From positions 2,170,001 to 2,234,000 of the forward strand of contig CAVWRA010000006.1 in NCBI GenBank assembly GCA_963757265.1: 64,000 nucleotides of DNA, read 5' to 3'. Below are positions 1 to 8,689 of the stretch, one piece after another. Position numbers and translations under genes: made by a program. The notes under the pieces were generated by a model, which was given only the letters and a program-made list of their open reading frames with translations, made no database searches and was not told the origin of the DNA. The first letter of the stretch is position 1, and each line of letters opens with the position of its first letter. The stretch is from CAIVVT01 sp963757265 (GTDB lineage: Bacteria > Acidobacteriota > Terriglobia > Bryobacterales > Bryobacteraceae).

Positions 1-3000
1 GCTGTGCACCAGCATGGTGTAACGCGTTTCGTTGTAGATGTACTTCTCCAGCGGCAGCGCCGGCGCCTTCGAATCCAGCACGAACGGATTCTTGCCCTCC
101 GCGATCAGTGCCGGGTTGTAGCGGAACAGCGGCCAGTAGCCGGTCTGCACGGCCAGTTTCGATTGATCCAGTGCGTGCACCAGGTCATAGCCGTGGGCGA
201 TGCACGGCGAGTAAGCGATGATCAGCGACGGCCCGTTCCACTTCTCGGCCTCCAGGAACGCCTTGACCGACTGCATGTCGTTGGCCCCCATGGCCACCCT
301 CGCCACGTAGACGTTGCCGTAGGTGACGGCCATCATACCCAGGTCCTTCTTGGCCGACTGCTTGCCGCCGGCGGCGAATTTCGCCACCGCACCGCGCGGC
401 GTCGCCTTCGACATCTGGCCGCCGGTATTGGAGTACACCTCGGTGTCGAGCACCAGCACGTTCACGTTGCGCCCCGAGGCCAGCACGTGATCCAGCCCGC
501 CATAGCCGATGTCGTACGCCCAGCCGTCGCCGCCCAGGATCCATACGCTCTTCTTGACCAGCGAATCGGCCACCGCCAGCAGGTCGCGGCAGGCTGCCGA
601 AACTCCGTTGGTAGTGACAGCCAGCCAGGCCTGCACGCGCTTCTTCAGCTCCGCGATGCGCTTCCGCTGCTCGAAGATCCCCGCCTCGACGCTCTGGTCG
701 GCGGCCAGAATCTCCTCCGCCAGCGCTTCGCCGATCTGCACCGCGTAGCGCCCGACCAGCGACCGCGCATAGACGTTTTGCTGGTCCACGGCCAGCCGCA
801 TACCCAGGCCGAATTCCGCGTTGTCCTCAAACAGCGAATTCGACCACGCCGGACCGCGTCCCTCGTGATTGGCCGAGTACGGCGTCGTGGGCAGGTTGCC
901 GCCATAGATCGACGAGCAGCCCGTGGCGTTGCCGATCATCGTGCGGTCGCCGAACAGTTGCGTCAGCAGCTTGATGTACGGCGTCTCGCCGCAGCCCGTG
1001 CACGCTCCCGAAAACTCGAACAGCGGTTGGAACAGTTGCAGGTCCTTCACCTGGTTCGGCGAGAGCTTGTCGCGGTCGAATTCCGGCAGCGACAGGAAGA
1101 AATCCCAGTTCGCCGCCTCGGCCGCGCGCAGCGGCGCCTGCTCGTGCATGTTGATGGCCCGGCGCTTGGAGTCGGTCTTGTCCTTCACCGGGCAGGACTG
1201 GACGCACAGCCCGCAGCCCGTGCAATCCTCCGGCGCCACCTGCAAGGTGTACGCCAGGTGCTTGTAGTCCTTCCAACGCGCTTCCACCGCTTTGTAGCTT
1301 CCCGGCTGACTGGCCAGATGCTGCCGATCGAAGATCTTGGCCCGGATGGTGGCGTGCGGGCACACCAGCACGCACTTACCGCACTGGATGCATAGCTTCT
1401 CGTCCCACACGGGTATCTCGAGCGCGATATTGCGCTTCTCCCACGCCGCCGTGCCCGTGGGGAACGTGCCGTCCACCGGCATCGCGGAGACCGGCAGCAT
1501 GTCGCCGTCGCCGGCGATAATCGGTCCCAGCACGTTCTTGACGAATTCCGGCGCCTGCGCCGGCACGGGCGGCCGCAGTTCGGTCGTGCTGGTCACGCTG
1601 GACGGGATCGGCACTTCGGACAGCCGGTCGATGGTCCGGTCCACGGCGGCGAAGTTCTTCTGCACCACCGATTCCCCGCGCTTGCCATACGTCTTGACGA
1701 TCGACTTCTTGATCTGCGCGATCGCCTCCTCGCGCGGCAGAACGCCGCTGATGGCGAAGAAGCAGGTCTGCATCACGGTGTTGATGCGCGAGCCCATGCC
1801 GGTCTCTTTTGCCACTTCGTAGGCGTCGATGACGTACAGCTTGAGGTGCTTCCTGATGAGTGCGTCCTGCACCGGCCGCGGGAGCTGGTCCCAGACCGCC
1901 TCCGGCGCGAACGGCGCATTCAGCAGAACCGTCGCTCCCGGCTCGGCGTAGCGCAGCATGTCGATCCGCTCCAGGAACGAATAATTGTGGCAGGCCACGA
2001 AACTGGCATGTGAGATCAGATACGTGCTGCGGATCGGCCGCGGGCCGAAGCGCAGGTGCGAGATCGTGATGGAGCCCGATTTCTTCGAGTCGTAGACGAA
2101 ATAGCCCTGCGCGAAATTGTCCGTCTCCTCGCCGATGATCTTCACCGAATTCTTGTTCGCCCCGACCGTGCCGTCCGCGCCCAGGCCGAAGAACAGCGCC
2201 CGCACGCCCTTCGGGTCCTCGGTCGAAAATGACGGGTCGCACGGCAGCGACGTGAACGTGACGTCGTCCTCGATGCCGACCGTGAAGTGATTCTTGGGCG
2301 CCGGCTTGGCCGCTTCGTCGAACACCGCCTTGACCATCGCCGGCGTGAATTCCTTGGACGACAATCCGTAGCGCCCGCCGATCACCCGCGGCATCGCGGC
2401 GAACGGCAACTGGCCCGCCGTCTGCGCCTCGCTCAGCGCAGTGATGACGTCCAGATACAGCGGCTCGCCCGGCCCGCCCGGCTCCTTCGTGCGTTCCAGA
2501 ACCGCCAGCGTCTTGACGCTCTTCGGCAGCGCCGCGAGGAAGTGCTGGATCGAGAACGGCCGGTACAGCCGCACCTTGAGCAGGCCGACTTTTTCGCCTT
2601 GCGCCGTCAACTCCTCCACCGTTTCATGCGCCGTCTCGGCGCCCGAGCCCATCAGCAGCACCACGCGCTCGGCGTCGGGCGCGCCCTCGTACTGGAACAG
2701 CTCGTACTTGCGGCCCACCACCCGCTCGAAGCGCCGCATCGCTTTTTCGACGCACGCCGGGCAGGCGTCGTAGAACGGGTTCACCGTCTCGCGCGCCTGG
2801 AAATACACGTCCGGGTTTTGCGCCGTGCCGCGCAACACCGGATGGTCCGGCGACAGCGCCCGCGCCCGGTGCGCCTGGATCAGCTCGTCGGGCAGCATCT
2901 CGCGCATGTCGTCTTCGGTGAGTTGTTCGATTTTTGCCACCTCGTGCGAGGTGCGGAAGCCGTCGAAGAAGTGCAGGAATGGCACCCGCGCTTCCAACGT

Positions 3001-3480
3001 CGCGGCCTGCGCGATCAGCGCCATGTCCATCACTTCCTGCACCGAGTTGGAGGCCAGCATGCCCCATCCCGTGGCCCGCACGCCCATCACGTCCTGGTGG
3101 TCGCCGAAGATCGACAGCGCATGCGTCGCCAGGCTGCGCGCCGCCACGTGGAACACGGTCGCGGTAAGCTCGCCCGCGATCTTGTACATGTTGGGGATCA
3201 TCAGCAGCAGGCCCTGCGCCGAGGTGAACGTTGTCGTCAGCGCGCCGCCCTGCAGCGCCCCGTGCACCGCGCCGGCGGCGCCGCCTTCGCTCTGCATCTC
3301 GATGACGCTTGGTATCGCGCCCCAGATGTTCGGCTTGCCTTCCGACGACCATTGATCCGACCACTCGCCCATCGGCGAGGAGGGCGTGATCGGGTAGATC
3401 GCGATCACTTCGTTCGTCTTGTGGGCGACATAGGCCGCCGCTTCGTTCCCATCCAGGGTGGTTTTGATTCTTGATGACAT
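1..3480 (-). CDS. nifJ: Pyruvate:ferredoxin (flavodoxin) oxidoreductase, C-terminus off the left edge
   Basis: Oxidatively decarboxylates pyruvate to acetyl-CoA and passes the electrons to ferredoxin or flavodoxin. The minus-strand frame opens with ATG at 3480 (MSSRIKTTLDGNEAAAYVAH) and stays open to base 1, giving 1160 codons of a family usually about 1170-1200 residues, so only a short tail is missing. The N-terminal pyrimidine domain has the conserved YPITPSSPMGEWSD stretch. A ferredoxin-type double [4Fe-4S] region includes GLCVQSCPVKDK, followed by ACTGCGE. The TPP/Mg site GGDGWAYDIGYGGLDHVLAS and the NTEVYSNTGGQ-type segment lie near the C-terminus. Read here as single-chain homodimer type. 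No partner is adjacent; a 7Fe ferredoxin at 40310 could be an electron acceptor in the same cell, which is inference. Confidence 0.95.
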   Translation of the reverse strand, partial: MSSRIKTTLDGNEAAAYVAHKTNEVIAIYPITPSSPMGEWSDQWSSEGKPNIWGAIPSVIEMQSEGGAAGAVHGALQGGALTTTFTSAQGLLLMIPNMYKIAGELTATVFHVAARSLATHALSIFGDHQDVMGVRATGWGMLASNSVQEVMDMALIAQAATLEARVPFLHFFDGFRTSHEVAKIEQLTEDDMREMLPDELIQAHRARALSPDHPVLRGTAQNPDVYFQARETVNPFYDACPACVEKAMRRFERVVGRKYELFQYEGAPDAERVVLLMGSGAETAHETVEELTAQGEKVGLLKVRLYRPFSIQHFLAALPKSVKTLAVLERTKEPGGPGEPLYLDVITALSEAQTAGQLPFAAMPRVIGGRYGLSSKEFTPAMVKAVFDEAAKPAPKNHFTVGIEDDVTFTSLPCDPSFSTEDPKGVRALFFGLGADGTVGANKNSVKIIGEETDNFAQGYFVYDSKKSGSITISHLRFGPRPIRSTYLISHASFVACHNYSFLERIDMLRYAEPGATVLLNAPFAPEAVWDQLPRPVQDALIRKHLKLYVIDAYEVAKETGMGSRINTVMQTCFFAISGVLPREEAIAQIKKSIVKTYGKRGESVVQKNFAAVDRTIDRLSEVPIPSSVTSTTELRPPVPAQAPEFVKNVLGPIIAGDGDMLPVSAMPVDGTFPTGTAAWEKRNIALEIPVWDEKLCIQCGKCVLVCPHATIRAKIFDRQHLASQPGSYKAVEARWKDYKHLAYTLQVAPEDCTGCGLCVQSCPVKDKTDSKRRAINMHEQAPLRAAEAANWDFFLSLPEFDRDKLSPNQVKDLQLFQPLFEFSGACTGCGETPYIKLLTQLFGDRTMIGNATGCSSIYGGNLPTTPYSANHEGRGPAWSNSLFEDNAEFGLGMRLAVDQQNVYARSLVGRYAVQIGEALAEEILAADQSVEAGIFEQRKRIAELKKRVQAWLAVTTNGVSAACRDLLAVADSLVKKSVWILGGDGWAYDIGYGGLDHVLASGRNVNVLVLDTEVYSNTGGQMSKATPRGAVAKFAAGGKQSAKKDLGMMAVTYGNVYVARVAMGANDMQSVKAFLEAEKWNGPSLIIAYSPCIAHGYDLVHALDQSKLAVQTGYWPLFRYNPALIAEGKNPFVLDSKAPALPLEKYIYNETRYTMLVHS

Positions 3481-3768
3481 GAAATAAGAGCTCGCCTTGA
3501 TTCTACTGCAATCTGGATACCAATTGGTTGTTTCGGAGCCGGATCTCTCTATATGATGGCCTCCCCACGTCTTCCTCGGCCGCGCCGGCTCGCGTTCCGG
3601 ACGGCTTTGGGCCAGATGCCCCAGGCATCGATCCCGCCCAATAAATGTGCTCATAAACGTTGCTTGATTTGCCCCACCGGCGCCCGGCTGATGAATGACG
3701 GCGCCGCCGAAGCAACGCTCTGCCCGGCAGCACCGTCTGCCGGGTCGTGGTTTTGATACGCTCGGCTC

Positions 3769-4278
3769 ATGATCGTGAGCAAGCCGCTGCTCGTCCGGGC
3801 TGCGCTGGCAGTCACGGCTTTCGTCTTCATCGCCGTGCTCGTGACCGCCATCGACACGCGCCAGTCCGCGCCGAGTTTCCGTGCCAAGACCCTCGATGGC
3901 GAGCAGTTCACCAACGAATCGCTCAAAGGCAAGGTCGTCCTGCTTCAGTTCTGGGCCACCTGGTGCGGCTTCTGCCGCCGTGATCAGCCCGCCGTAGACG
4001 CCATCGTCCACGACCTTGAGAGCCAGGGCCTCGTCGTTCTCGCAGTCAACGTCGGCGAATCGAAATCCAAGGTAAAAAGGTACCTGCAGGACTCGCCACG
4101 GGCCTGCAAGATCGTGCTGACCGAAGATACCAACCTCGCCGCCCTGTTCGCGGCGCACGCCTATCCCCTCTACGTGCTGATCGACCGCGATGGCATGATC
4201 GCCGGCACCCAGCGCGGTGCGGCCGGCGAAGACGCGCTGCGGCGACTGCTGGCCAGGGCCGGGCTGAAGTCCGAGTAG
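3769..4278 (+). CDS. TlpA/ResA-like membrane-anchored thioredoxin
   Basis: A 169-residue protein with one N-terminal hydrophobic segment (about residues 9-27) that should anchor it with the thioredoxin domain outside the cytoplasm. The domain begins AP-SFRAKTLDG, followed by VVLLQFWATWCGFC with the redox pair Cys66 and Cys69 (CxxC), and a cis-Pro-type region YPLYVLIDRDG. This is the TlpA/ResA layout used for thiol-disulfide exchange in cytochrome c maturation or envelope redox homeostasis. No cytochrome maturation genes are nearby, so the substrate is unknown. It is divergent from nifJ, with 288 bases between the starts. A GC-rich stem-loop follows the stop at 4308-4328. Confidence 0.85.
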   Translation: MIVSKPLLVRAALAVTAFVFIAVLVTAIDTRQSAPSFRAKTLDGEQFTNESLKGKVVLLQFWATWCGFCRRDQPAVDAIVHDLESQGLVVLAVNVGESKSKVKRYLQDSPRACKIVLTEDTNLAALFAAHAYPLYVLIDRDGMIAGTQRGAAGEDALRRLLARAGLKSE

Positions 4279-4670
4279 ACGCGGAGCCCGCCGCGGCGCT
4301 GATTGCGGGCCGCAGGCGTGCTGCGGCCGAGATCTTCAGATCGAATTTGGCCGGATCGACCGCAAATGGAGATAGGCTGGAAAGTAGTGCCTGGAAGTTC
4401 GTGGCGGCCGGTTTCGGAAAGCGAGTCGTCCGGGGCAGCGGGTGATTCGCCGGCTTCTGGAGCACGAACGGGAATGGCGCGGTGAACGGCGCGAGAAAGA
4501 CGCCGCTCACGCACATCCGTTTCAAACGGAGAGGGCTATTCCTGTCGTGATGATCGATGCCGACGGAGGTTGAGCCACACCGTGCACGTTGACACCCGAG
4601 CTGCCGCGGCTCCGCGCCGCGATGCCGTCCGCTGACTCGTCGGTTCTTTCCGGAAGCCTGTTGCGAAGCG
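4279..4670. other. Intergenic stretch, no supported gene
   Basis: About 390 bases between the thioredoxin and the amidohydrolase. It holds a perfect stem-loop just after the thioredoxin stop (arms GGCCGCAG at 4308-4315 and CTGCGGCC at 4321-4328, loop GCGTG, no following T-run). It also holds a small palindrome TCCGTTT-C-AAACGGA at 4516-4530. The open frames here do not resemble proteins I know. Confidence 0.5.
4308..4328 (+). terminator. GC-rich stem-loop after thioredoxin gene
   Basis: 8-bp perfect arms with a 5-base loop, 30 bases past the TlpA-like stop. No U-tract follows, so it may only be a 3' stabilising hairpin. Confidence 0.3.
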
Positions 4671-5942
4671 ATGAGCGCTTTACTCGTTCGCGGCGCCCGC
4701 CAGTTGCTCACGCTGCGCGGACCCGCCGGACCCCGCCGCGGGCCGCAGATGAAGGACCTCGGCGTGATCCCCGATGGCGCCATCCTGGTGGTCGACGGCG
4801 TCATTCAGGAAAGCGGGCCCGCGCGCCGCGTGGAGAACCTGGCCGCCGCCCGTTCGGCCGCCGAGCTCGACGTTGCCGGCAAGGTCGTTCTGCCCTCGTT
4901 TGTCGACCCGCTCTCGTTCGTCACCGGCCTGCCCGTGCACGGCGCCGCGCTGGAGCCCGACTCGCCCGCCCATCCCCGCTCGCCGGCCGTCGAACGCCAG
5001 ATCGAGGAGTCGCTGACCCGCCAAAGCCGCGCCGCCCCCGCCGGCAAGCTCGCCTTCCACGCCGCGCGCGTGCTCGAGGACATGGTGCGCCACGGCACCG
5101 GCACGCTCGAAATCCACGCCGGCATCGGCTTGGAGGATAGCCCCGGCTCGAAGGCTTTCCGCGCCACTTCGCACCTCGATGGCGGTCCCATCGACGTCAC
5201 GCAAGCGCTACTGCTCGGCCAGCCCGGGCTCACGGAGTTCCAGAACCTCCAGGAAGACTACGTGCGCTGGGTGGCCGACCTGCTGCTGCCGCGCCTGGCG
5301 CGGCGCGACCCCGTCCAGGCCGCCTGCGTCTGCCTGGGCTTCGGCATCCTCGACGCCTACTCGGCCCGGGATTGCCTCGCCGCCGCCGGCCGGCTCGGGC
5401 TGCGGCTGGGCGTTTCGCGCGGCCCTCTGGACGGAGACGACGCCGTGGAGCTCGCGCTCAGCGGCCGCGCCGTCTCCATCTCCGGCCTCTCGAATCTCTC
5501 CGCCAATGCCCGCGACGCGCTGGCCGAATCGCACACCGCGTGCATCCTCCGGCCGGCCCTTTCCTACAACGGATGGCGCGATCCCGAGCCCGCGCGCGAG
5601 CTGATCGACGCCGGCGCCATCGTCGCCCTGGCCAGCGGCTGGCACCCCGTTTTCTCGCCCGTAGCCAGCATGCCGATGATCATCTCCCTGGCCTGCACGC
5701 TCCACGCCATGAAGCCCGCCGAGGCCCTCACCGCCGCTACTGTCAACAGCGCCGCGGCCATCGGCCTGCTCGGCCAATGCGGCACCCTCGAGCCCGGCAA
5801 GCAGGGCGATTTCCTGGTACTCGCCGTCCCCGACTTCCGCGACCTGCCCGTCATGCTGGGCGTCAACCCCGTCGAAGCGGTCGTGAAACGCGGCGCGGTA
5901 GTCTGGCAGAGAGGCGACGTCTCTTGGCCCCAGCAATCCTAG
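4671..5942 (+). CDS. HutI-like amidohydrolase, metal-ligand-deficient
   Basis: 423 residues with the overall plan of imidazolonepropionase and related amidohydrolases: an N-terminal composite beta-sandwich (ILVVDGVIQESGP), a TIM-barrel core, and the C-terminal EALTAATVNSAAAIGLLGQCGTLEPGKQGDFLVL signature. The catalytic metal residues are missing. The first-strand HxH that should follow FVDP is replaced by LSF (residues 81-83). The Asp of the usual ALASD motif is Gly323 (ALASGWHP). It ends inside the start of ftcD (19-bp overlap), so it is translationally linked to histidine-degradation or formiminoglutamate chemistry. It may be a scaffold, a pseudoenzyme, or a metal-independent enzyme. The ATG at 4671 gives an N-terminus that matches the family (MSALLVRGARQLLTL). 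Confidence 0.75.
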   Translation: MSALLVRGARQLLTLRGPAGPRRGPQMKDLGVIPDGAILVVDGVIQESGPARRVENLAAARSAAELDVAGKVVLPSFVDPLSFVTGLPVHGAALEPDSPAHPRSPAVERQIEESLTRQSRAAPAGKLAFHAARVLEDMVRHGTGTLEIHAGIGLEDSPGSKAFRATSHLDGGPIDVTQALLLGQPGLTEFQNLQEDYVRWVADLLLPRLARRDPVQAACVCLGFGILDAYSARDCLAAAGRLGLRLGVSRGPLDGDDAVELALSGRAVSISGLSNLSANARDALAESHTACILRPALSYNGWRDPEPARELIDAGAIVALASGWHPVFSPVASMPMIISLACTLHAMKPAEALTAATVNSAAAIGLLGQCGTLEPGKQGDFLVLAVPDFRDLPVMLGVNPVEAVVKRGAVVWQRGDVSWPQQS

Positions 5943-6925
5943 CCGGCCCGCTGGTCGAATGCGTCCCTAATTTCAGCGAAGGTCGCGATGCGGGCGTCAT
6001 CGCCGAGCTGGCCCGCGCCGCCGCCGCCGTAGCGGGCATCCTGATCCTGGATCTGCAGACCGACCCCGATCACAACCGCTCTGTGCTGACCTTCGCCGGC
6101 CCGCCCGAGGCCGTGCGCGAAGCCGCCGTCGAAGCCGCGGGGGCCGCCTCCCGCCTGATCGACATGAACCTTCACGCCGGCGTCCACCCGCGCGTGGGCG
6201 CGGCCGACGTCGTCCCCTTTGTCCCCTTGCAGGGCATCAATCTCGACGAGTGTGTCGCCCTGGCCCGCTCAGCCGGCGAACTCCTCTGGCAGCGCCACGC
6301 CGTTCCGGTCTATTTTTACGACGCCGCCTCCCTGCGCCCCGGCCGCACGCGCCTCGAGCAGATCCGCTACCACGGTTTTCAGTTCCTGAAGAGCGCCGCG
6401 CTGATCGACGACTACCGCCGTCCCGACGTCGGCGGGCCCGCGCTGCACCCCACCGCCGGCGCGGCCATCCTCGGCGCGCGCAAGCTGCTCATCGCTTACA
6501 ACGTCAACTTGCAGACGCCCGACGTCGCGGTCGCCCAGCGGATCGCGAAACGGATCCGCGCCTCTTCCGGCGGCTTTCCAGGCGTCAAGGCTTTGGGCGT
6601 CTTTCTCGCTTCGCGCGGACTCGCCCAGGTCACCACGACCATCACCGACTTCGAGCTCTCGCCCCTGCACGTGGTCTTCAACGCCATCCGCGACGCTGCC
6701 GCAAGCGAGAACGTCGCCATCGCCGGATCCCAGCTGATCGGCCTCCTCCCCCGCCGCGCCCTCGAAATGGCCGGCGATGCAGACTTCCGCTGGGAATCCT
6801 GGGACGACTCGATGGTCCTGGAAACGCGCCTCCAATTGGCCGCCTCGGGACAGCTCAGCATCTCCGGTCTGTCATCAAACGGGCCCGGTCTGTCATCCAA
6901 CCCGCCCGGTCTATCATCGAAATAG
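5924..6925 (+). CDS. ftcD: Glutamate formimidoyltransferase
   Basis: Transfers the formimino group of N-formimino-L-glutamate to tetrahydrofolate in histidine breakdown. The protein opens LAGPLVECVPNFSEGRD, the family N-terminal hallmark, and keeps LHAGVHPRVGAADVVPFVPL and the GGFPGVKALG region. At 333 residues it is the transferase domain only, without a fused cyclodeaminase. No ATG is available at the right place; TTG at 5924, preceded by AGAGAGG at 5908-5914, fits best and overlaps the upstream gene by 19 bp. The last 60 bases are a 21-bp tandem repeat (starts 6866, 6887, 6908) encoding GLSSNGP/GLSSNPP/GLSSK. lipA follows after 2 bases. Confidence 0.88.
   Translation: MAPAILAGPLVECVPNFSEGRDAGVIAELARAAAAVAGILILDLQTDPDHNRSVLTFAGPPEAVREAAVEAAGAASRLIDMNLHAGVHPRVGAADVVPFVPLQGINLDECVALARSAGELLWQRHAVPVYFYDAASLRPGRTRLEQIRYHGFQFLKSAALIDDYRRPDVGGPALHPTAGAAILGARKLLIAYNVNLQTPDVAVAQRIAKRIRASSGGFPGVKALGVFLASRGLAQVTTTITDFELSPLHVVFNAIRDAAASENVAIAGSQLIGLLPRRALEMAGDADFRWESWDDSMVLETRLQLAASGQLSISGLSSNGPGLSSNPPGLSSK
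6866..6922 (+). repeat. 21-bp tandem repeat at the ftcD 3' end
   Basis: Three copies (the last truncated to 15 bp) starting at 6866, 6887 and 6908, each beginning GGTCTGTCATC or GGTCTATCATC. They are in frame and encode a GLSSN-P tail that is not part of the formimidoyltransferase fold. Confidence 0.75.
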
Positions 6926-6927
6926 AC

Positions 6928-7800
6928 GTGCTCGTTTCTATCGACACCGGCTCTGCCCGCGCGAAACGCCCGCACTGGTTGCGCGCGCCCGCCCCGGTCG
7001 GCGCGAACTACCGCGAACTGAAGGCGCTCATCGACGGCCTCGACCTGCACACGGTGTGCGAGAGCGCGGCCTGCCCCAACGTCGGCGAGTGCTGGAACCA
7101 CCGCACAGCGACCTTCATGATCCTGGGCAACGTGTGCACCCGCCGCTGCGGCTTCTGCAACGTGCAGAAGGGCGCGCCGCTGGCGGTCGATCCGGACGAG
7201 CCGCGCCGCGTGGCCGCGGCTTGCGCCGCGCTCGGGTTGCGTTACGCCGTGGTCACCAGCGTGGATCGCGACGATCAAAAGGACGGCGGCGCCGCGCTGT
7301 TCGCCGCGACCATCCGCGCCATTCGCGCGGCAGTTGCGGGCTGCCGAGTGGAGGTCCTGATTCCCGACTTCCAGGGCTCCCGCGAAGCCCTGCAAATCGT
7401 CATGGACGCCGCACCGGACGTCCTGAACCACAACATCGAGACCGTCCCGCGCCTGTATCGCGAGGTGCGCTTCGGCGCGCGCTATGATCGCTCGCTCGAA
7501 TTGCTGTGCCGGGCCAGCGAGATGCGCCCGGAGATCCCCACCAAGTCCGGCCTCATGCTCGGCCTGGGCGAAACCTCGGAGGAGGTCCTGGCTGTCTTGA
7601 GCGACCTGCGCGCCTCAGGCGTCGGCATCGTCACAATCGGCCAGTACCTGCGCCCCACGCCGGCCCACCTGCCGGTGCTGCGCTACGTTCCGCCCGAAGA
7701 GTTCCGCATGCTTCGCGATGCGGGCCTGGCACTGGGCTTCTCGCACGTCGAATCCGGGCCTCTGGTCCGCAGCAGCTACCACGCGGCCCAGGCCCTGTAG
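6928..7800 (+). CDS. lipA: Lipoyl synthase
   Basis: Radical SAM enzyme that inserts two sulfurs into octanoyl groups on lipoyl domains. Both cluster motifs are visible. The auxiliary-cluster cysteines are Cys44, Cys49 and Cys55 (CESAACPNVGEC). The radical-SAM triplet is Cys70, Cys74 and Cys77 (CTRRCGFC). The family segments VTSVDRDDQKDGGA, NHNIETVPRLY and SGLMLGLGE follow. The C-terminal FSHVESGPLVRSSYHA region is typical. GTG at 6928 gives 290 residues, the usual length, and lies 2 bases after the ftcD stop, so translation is probably coupled. lipB is not nearby. Confidence 0.95.
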   Translation: MLVSIDTGSARAKRPHWLRAPAPVGANYRELKALIDGLDLHTVCESAACPNVGECWNHRTATFMILGNVCTRRCGFCNVQKGAPLAVDPDEPRRVAAACAALGLRYAVVTSVDRDDQKDGGAALFAATIRAIRAAVAGCRVEVLIPDFQGSREALQIVMDAAPDVLNHNIETVPRLYREVRFGARYDRSLELLCRASEMRPEIPTKSGLMLGLGETSEEVLAVLSDLRASGVGIVTIGQYLRPTPAHLPVLRYVPPEEFRMLRDAGLALGFSHVESGPLVRSSYHAAQAL

Positions 7801-7831
7801 CTGTTTCTGGCCTTTCGGCAGCTGCCCGCAG

Positions 7832-8584
7832 CTATTTCGTGCGCCGGAACCGCTCTCTTGCCGCCTTGTCCATCTTCTCCGTGGCGTATTGCACGATCAG
7901 CCGCGGGCACGTCTCCTTGAAGCGCATCAGATACGCCCCCGCGGGCTTCGGCTGCAGCTTCCAGGCCTCGCGCAGGAACCACCCCGCGCCTTGCTGCACC
8001 ACCTTCTCGTCGTCGCTCATCAGCGGCTCGATCAACTGGAATAGCGGCTTGAAATCCGCGGTGCTCTTCAGCAGTTTGATCAGCGTCACCGGCACGGCCC
8101 GGCGCTGGTATTTGAGTTTCGATGCCACCCACGGCTCCAGCGCCTTCAGTCCCACGAGGCCGTCCAGCAGAAACCGGCTCAGCACTTCCCCGCACAGCAC
8201 ATCGCACAGCGCCCAGTTCACCACGCCCGTTTCAAACCATCGCCCGATCCGCTCGAGCACCTCCGGCGTGTAGTACTCCCGCGAGTCCGTGGCAAAGCGG
8301 ATCGCGCAGAACCCCTCTTCGTACTTGCCCGATTCCATCAGCCGGTCGCCGGCCTCGAAAACCGCGCGCGCGCCCGCCTCTTTCAGCCTCTCCAGCCACG
8401 CCCTGCGCTGCGCCTCGTACTCCGGAATGCGGAAATCCACGCCGTAGGCGTCGTAGCCCTCCACGAAGTAGCGCGAGTATTTCTTCACCATCGCCGGATC
8501 TGCGTGCGCGCGGCAGAACTCCCGCACCTCGGTCGCAATTCCGGCTGCGACCCGCGCCCCGGCGGGCTTCGATCTGCTGCTCAT
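7832..8584 (-). CDS. DNA alkylation repeat protein (AlkD-like)
   Basis: 250 residues, mostly alpha-helical, resembling the HEAT-like DNA alkylation repeat family that includes AlkD, which excises N3- and N7-alkylpurines. Family-like features are KKYSRYFVEGYDAYGVDF near the N-terminus, the NWALCDVLCGEVL helix and KVVQQGAGWFLREAWK. Whether the catalytic Trp/Asp/Trp constellation of AlkD is complete cannot be settled by eye, so activity is inferred from family only. It converges on lipA with 31 bases between stops. Confidence 0.8.
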   Translation of the reverse strand: MSSRSKPAGARVAAGIATEVREFCRAHADPAMVKKYSRYFVEGYDAYGVDFRIPEYEAQRRAWLERLKEAGARAVFEAGDRLMESGKYEEGFCAIRFATDSREYYTPEVLERIGRWFETGVVNWALCDVLCGEVLSRFLLDGLVGLKALEPWVASKLKYQRRAVPVTLIKLLKSTADFKPLFQLIEPLMSDDEKVVQQGAGWFLREAWKLQPKPAGAYLMRFKETCPRLIVQYATEKMDKAARERFRRTK

Positions 8585-8689
8585 GTTGCCGCAATTCTAC
8601 GCCCCTCGCGGCGCATGATCCAACCCCCGTCGCTTCACGCGCCGCGCGCGCCTCTGCCCGGCCCCGGCATACACTAACAACTGATCCCC

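Noticed and set aside
4..1395. Long plus-strand frame at the left end
   Set aside because: It is antisense to nifJ, and the nifJ frame matches PFOR across all domains; the frame exists only because of GC-rich codon bias.
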